Assembly: GCA_018389105.1 (NCBI GenBank)
Contig: JACATO010000095.1
Span: 2,477,501 to 2,541,500 of the forward strand
Length of the DNA: 64,000 bases
Reading direction: 5' to 3'
Source of the DNA: Nautilus pompilius
Taxonomy: Eukaryota; Mollusca; Cephalopoda; Nautilida; Nautilidae
Shown: positions 61,793 through 64,000 of the stretch, piece by piece
How the letters are laid out: every line of letters starts with the position of its first letter
Position numbering within the stretch: position 1 is the stretch's first letter
Made by a program: the position numbers and the translations under genes
Notes under the pieces: model-generated
Databases searched by the model: none
Seen by the model: only the letters and a program-made list of their open reading frames with translations
Told to the model about the DNA's origin: nothing

Positions 61793-61939
61793 CTGGTAGT
61801 TTGCTGCCAATTTACTCCTCCAGCCAGTGGAGAGCTCTTCAATTGTGAGGCATAAGTTGTTTCCGCCATCCTGAAATGGAATTTGTTTGGGCTTGTCTAG
61901 CAGCCTGCCACCCAGCTTCCTCTCAACCTGGACAACTCC
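61793..61939 (-). CDS. UNC5: UNC5 exon: first half of UPA domain
   Basis: 147 bp, phase 0 at both ends, reading GVVQVERKLGGRLLDKPKQI then PFQDGGNNLCLTIEELSTGW and RSKLAANYQ. It aligns with the vertebrate block E(x)LE(R/K)xLGGxLVEEPKxLxFKDSxxNLRLSxHDxPxxxWxSKLLAxYQ. The next exon continues with EIPF, exactly as in the family (YQEIPF). Acceptor TGTTGTAG, donor GTAAGA. The preceding exon, which should end the ZU5 domain, was not found in the remaining 2 kb. Confidence 0.96.
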
Positions 61940-64000
61940 CTACAACAGACATGATGATGTGTCTCTCATTCTAATACAATCAATAATATAAAACTTTAAT
62001 GAATATATTTTTTTCTTCATTATATACAGTAGATAGGTTTTTTGAAGAACTTATGTAAACAGCTTGCTCCAATAAATGAAAGAAACATCTTTTAAAAAAT
62101 ATCCAGAATTGTTTCATCACAACTTACCATGCTACACGGTAACCATACTTATTTTATAAGTGGTCTGGGAGAGAATGCAAGCTGAATAGATAAAGATACT
62201 GTGCATAATCGAGATGAAATACTCCATTAGAGTTGTCAGTCTAAGATTCAATTCAGAAACCTGCCATTTTTTTCAGCAGCCAATATAAACAAGCGTCTCT
62301 GTCCAGTGCACAGCTGCATTAGTGGCCTTAAAGCAAGTTTACGATTACAGAATGTGTGGTGGCCGACACTTGACTCGCTGATATAGACCATCATCACAAG
62401 GAGGTCATCAGACTAACAGGGATAGCTTGTGAATCCTGTAGAATATACTAATTCCTTGGGTAATAAAGCTTTCTGATACTTAAATCTCCCCCAGTATGTG
62501 AAAATTCTAAAACTAATCTTATGTGAAATGATTAATGTGCATAATAAGAACTAAACACTTTAGTTCATGCACAAATACAATTTGCAAACTAGAAATATGC
62601 ACAATGTGAAGTACCTTTAATAACTTGAAACCACAAATTTTATTTCTGATACTGCTTACATTGTCCAGCAAAAATTTTCCTAAATTGTTTTTTTTTTAAT
62701 ATTAAATGTTGTCACTTATTTGACTTTAAACATTTTGTGCAAAAACCAAAAAAAAAAAAATGCACAGGTCTTCATGATTGCTAAGTCCATAATCTTCTAC
62801 TCAATTGTGAGCACAACACTATTTAGTTAGCATGGCTCAATTTTTAAGAAAAATAAAAATGTGCTGATAGTTCACACAATATACAGTAGAAGTTAATAAA
62901 TCTAAATGTACACTATTAGTGATGATGATAACCAAGGATTATAAATAATGAGAATAGTGCACATTGGGTAGATAATGCAATTTACACTGCTTCATCCTTG
63001 ATATGCTCAACTTATGCAAAATAAGGAGAGTAGCAAACTATAAGAGGATGTTGAGCATTTAAATGTCATCCTTATGCCATTGGTGAGCACAATGTATCTA
63101 TACTGTAGCTGTGAAGCTCCCAAAACCATTTGGATCAAGTCAGTAAACAGACCATTCTTCTACAGATTTCCACTTCCTTCTACTAAAATTCTATGCTTTC
63201 AAGCTGAAAAATTAATTAATTAATTCTGCCAGAATGGGAAACTCAGATAAAACTGTCACGTGTTGGGCCATCACAGGTAAGCTGCCAGATTTTTAAAAAT
63301 ATTTCTAGTCAATGATGCTGTGTTGGATAGCACTGGTGTACTGATGAAATTGTAATGCCATGTATCGACCATCTGCAAGTTCCTCATCCTCAATCTAATT
63401 TCACTGCATACAAATTACTTTTGTTTCAAATATTAACTGAAACATTATCAAAATAGATTTCCCATCCTTAAGAAAACAGATGCATTTTGCACACAACTTG
63501 TAAAGTGTTAGAGAGACCCAGAGGCTATGGCTTTTAACATGTAGTTCAGACAGCTTCTCTACCTGCTCAGTAGACTTAGATTGCCACATGTATAAACTGG
63601 AACTTAGTAATTACTTCAAAAGTGGGAATTTTGAAAGCTATACTCTGCATTCAGGCTTTCTTATAATATTTAATAAACACGTAAACACAAATATCTACAT
63701 ACTAAAACTTACCGGAGGATTAGCACAGAATATTTAAATTTTAAAGGGCTAATAGCTCTATTTATTTGAGCCACTCAAAAAAAAAAAAAAGATAAAAGAT
63801 AATAGTTTCTTTAAATATTTTAAACTGATTAACACTCCAAAGATCAGTACTAAATATCTCTCCATTCCAATTGTAAGCTAACCCATACTAATGAATCTGA
63901 GCAGAAATAAAGGTACACTATAATTTAGTAGAAAAAGAAATTTCTTTGCTTAACTCTGTGGATAAAATTGCTGAGCAGAGGAGTGTTAGATGTGCATATT
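61940..64000 (-). other. UNC5 intron, start not reached
   Basis: AT-rich intron sequence running off the window. Poly-A runs near 62747 and 63779, and a TAAT repeat (AATTAATTAATTAATT) near 63211-63225. No ZU5 exon was recognised on the - strand. Confidence 0.6.

Larger units (their letters stand above)
49534..61939 (-). other. UNC5: 3' part of the UNC5 netrin receptor gene (five exons)
   Basis: The locus encodes the C-terminal 237 residues of an UNC5 receptor. Known role: a single-pass neuronal membrane protein that binds netrin and, with DCC, turns growth cones away; its cytoplasmic ZU5-UPA-death-domain tail signals repulsion and, without ligand, cell death. Seen here, in order: UPA domain (exons 61939-61793 and 57940-57770), Ser/Thr-rich spacer (55336-55215), death domain (51260-51159 and 49705-49534). 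Phases agree throughout, and the stop is at 49534-49536. The Ig, thrombospondin, transmembrane and ZU5 parts were not found in 61940-64000 and should lie to the right. Three of the four introns contain one DNA transposon each. The gene is convergent with CaMKII. Confidence 0.96.

Overview
The window is intron-rich, AT-rich animal DNA carrying the 3' parts of two conserved neuronal genes that face each other tail to tail. On the + strand, five exons between 686 and 39637 encode the end of the variable linker and the whole association (hub) domain of a Ca2+/calmodulin-dependent protein kinase II (CaMKII). On the - strand, five exons between 61939 and 49534 encode the UPA domain, a Ser/Thr-rich spacer and the death domain of an UNC5 netrin receptor. 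All splice phases agree, every intron is GT-AG, and both stop codons are present. The kinase domain of CaMKII lies to the left of the window. The extracellular, transmembrane and ZU5 parts of UNC5 were not found here and presumably lie to the right. I infer an invertebrate, probably a lophotrochozoan and perhaps a cephalopod mollusc, from long introns packed with mixed hAT, mariner and Tigger copies; the sequence does not prove this.

Layout. 1-39637: end of CaMKII, with introns of 24.4 kb and 13.2 kb. The first large intron holds a decayed element with long inverted repeats and an unnamed protein family (about 9470-10665), a mariner (14500-15789), a hAT-type MITE with a perfect 8-bp target duplication (18649-19225), a Tc1-like remnant (about 19800-20530) and a second hAT-type non-autonomous element (20542-21390). 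The second large intron holds a 238-bp mini-element (28468-28705), a Tigger1-like copy (28712 to about 30540), a Charlie8-like hAT (32692-35513) that appears to carry a LINE fragment, and a second copy of the MITE (about 37806-38270).

39638-49533: about 10 kb of 3' UTR and intergenic DNA with no recognisable transposon, including a stretch (45400-46560) that looks like a conserved regulatory element. 49534-64000: the 3' end of UNC5; three of its introns each hold a different DNA transposon (pogo-like MITE, KIAA1586-like hAT, ZBED5-like hAT). 57941-64000 has little recognisable transposon sequence and includes another AT-hook/homeodomain-site-rich stretch.

CaMKII (synaptic and cytoskeletal Ca2+ signalling) and UNC5 (netrin-dependent axon repulsion) both act in neurons, but no shared operon-like control is implied. 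The notable point is their adjacency: human CAMK2A/D/G and UNC5A/C/B lie pairwise on 5q, 4q and 10q, so this may be an ancient linkage. No tRNA, rRNA, CRISPR array or complete cellular gene was found.
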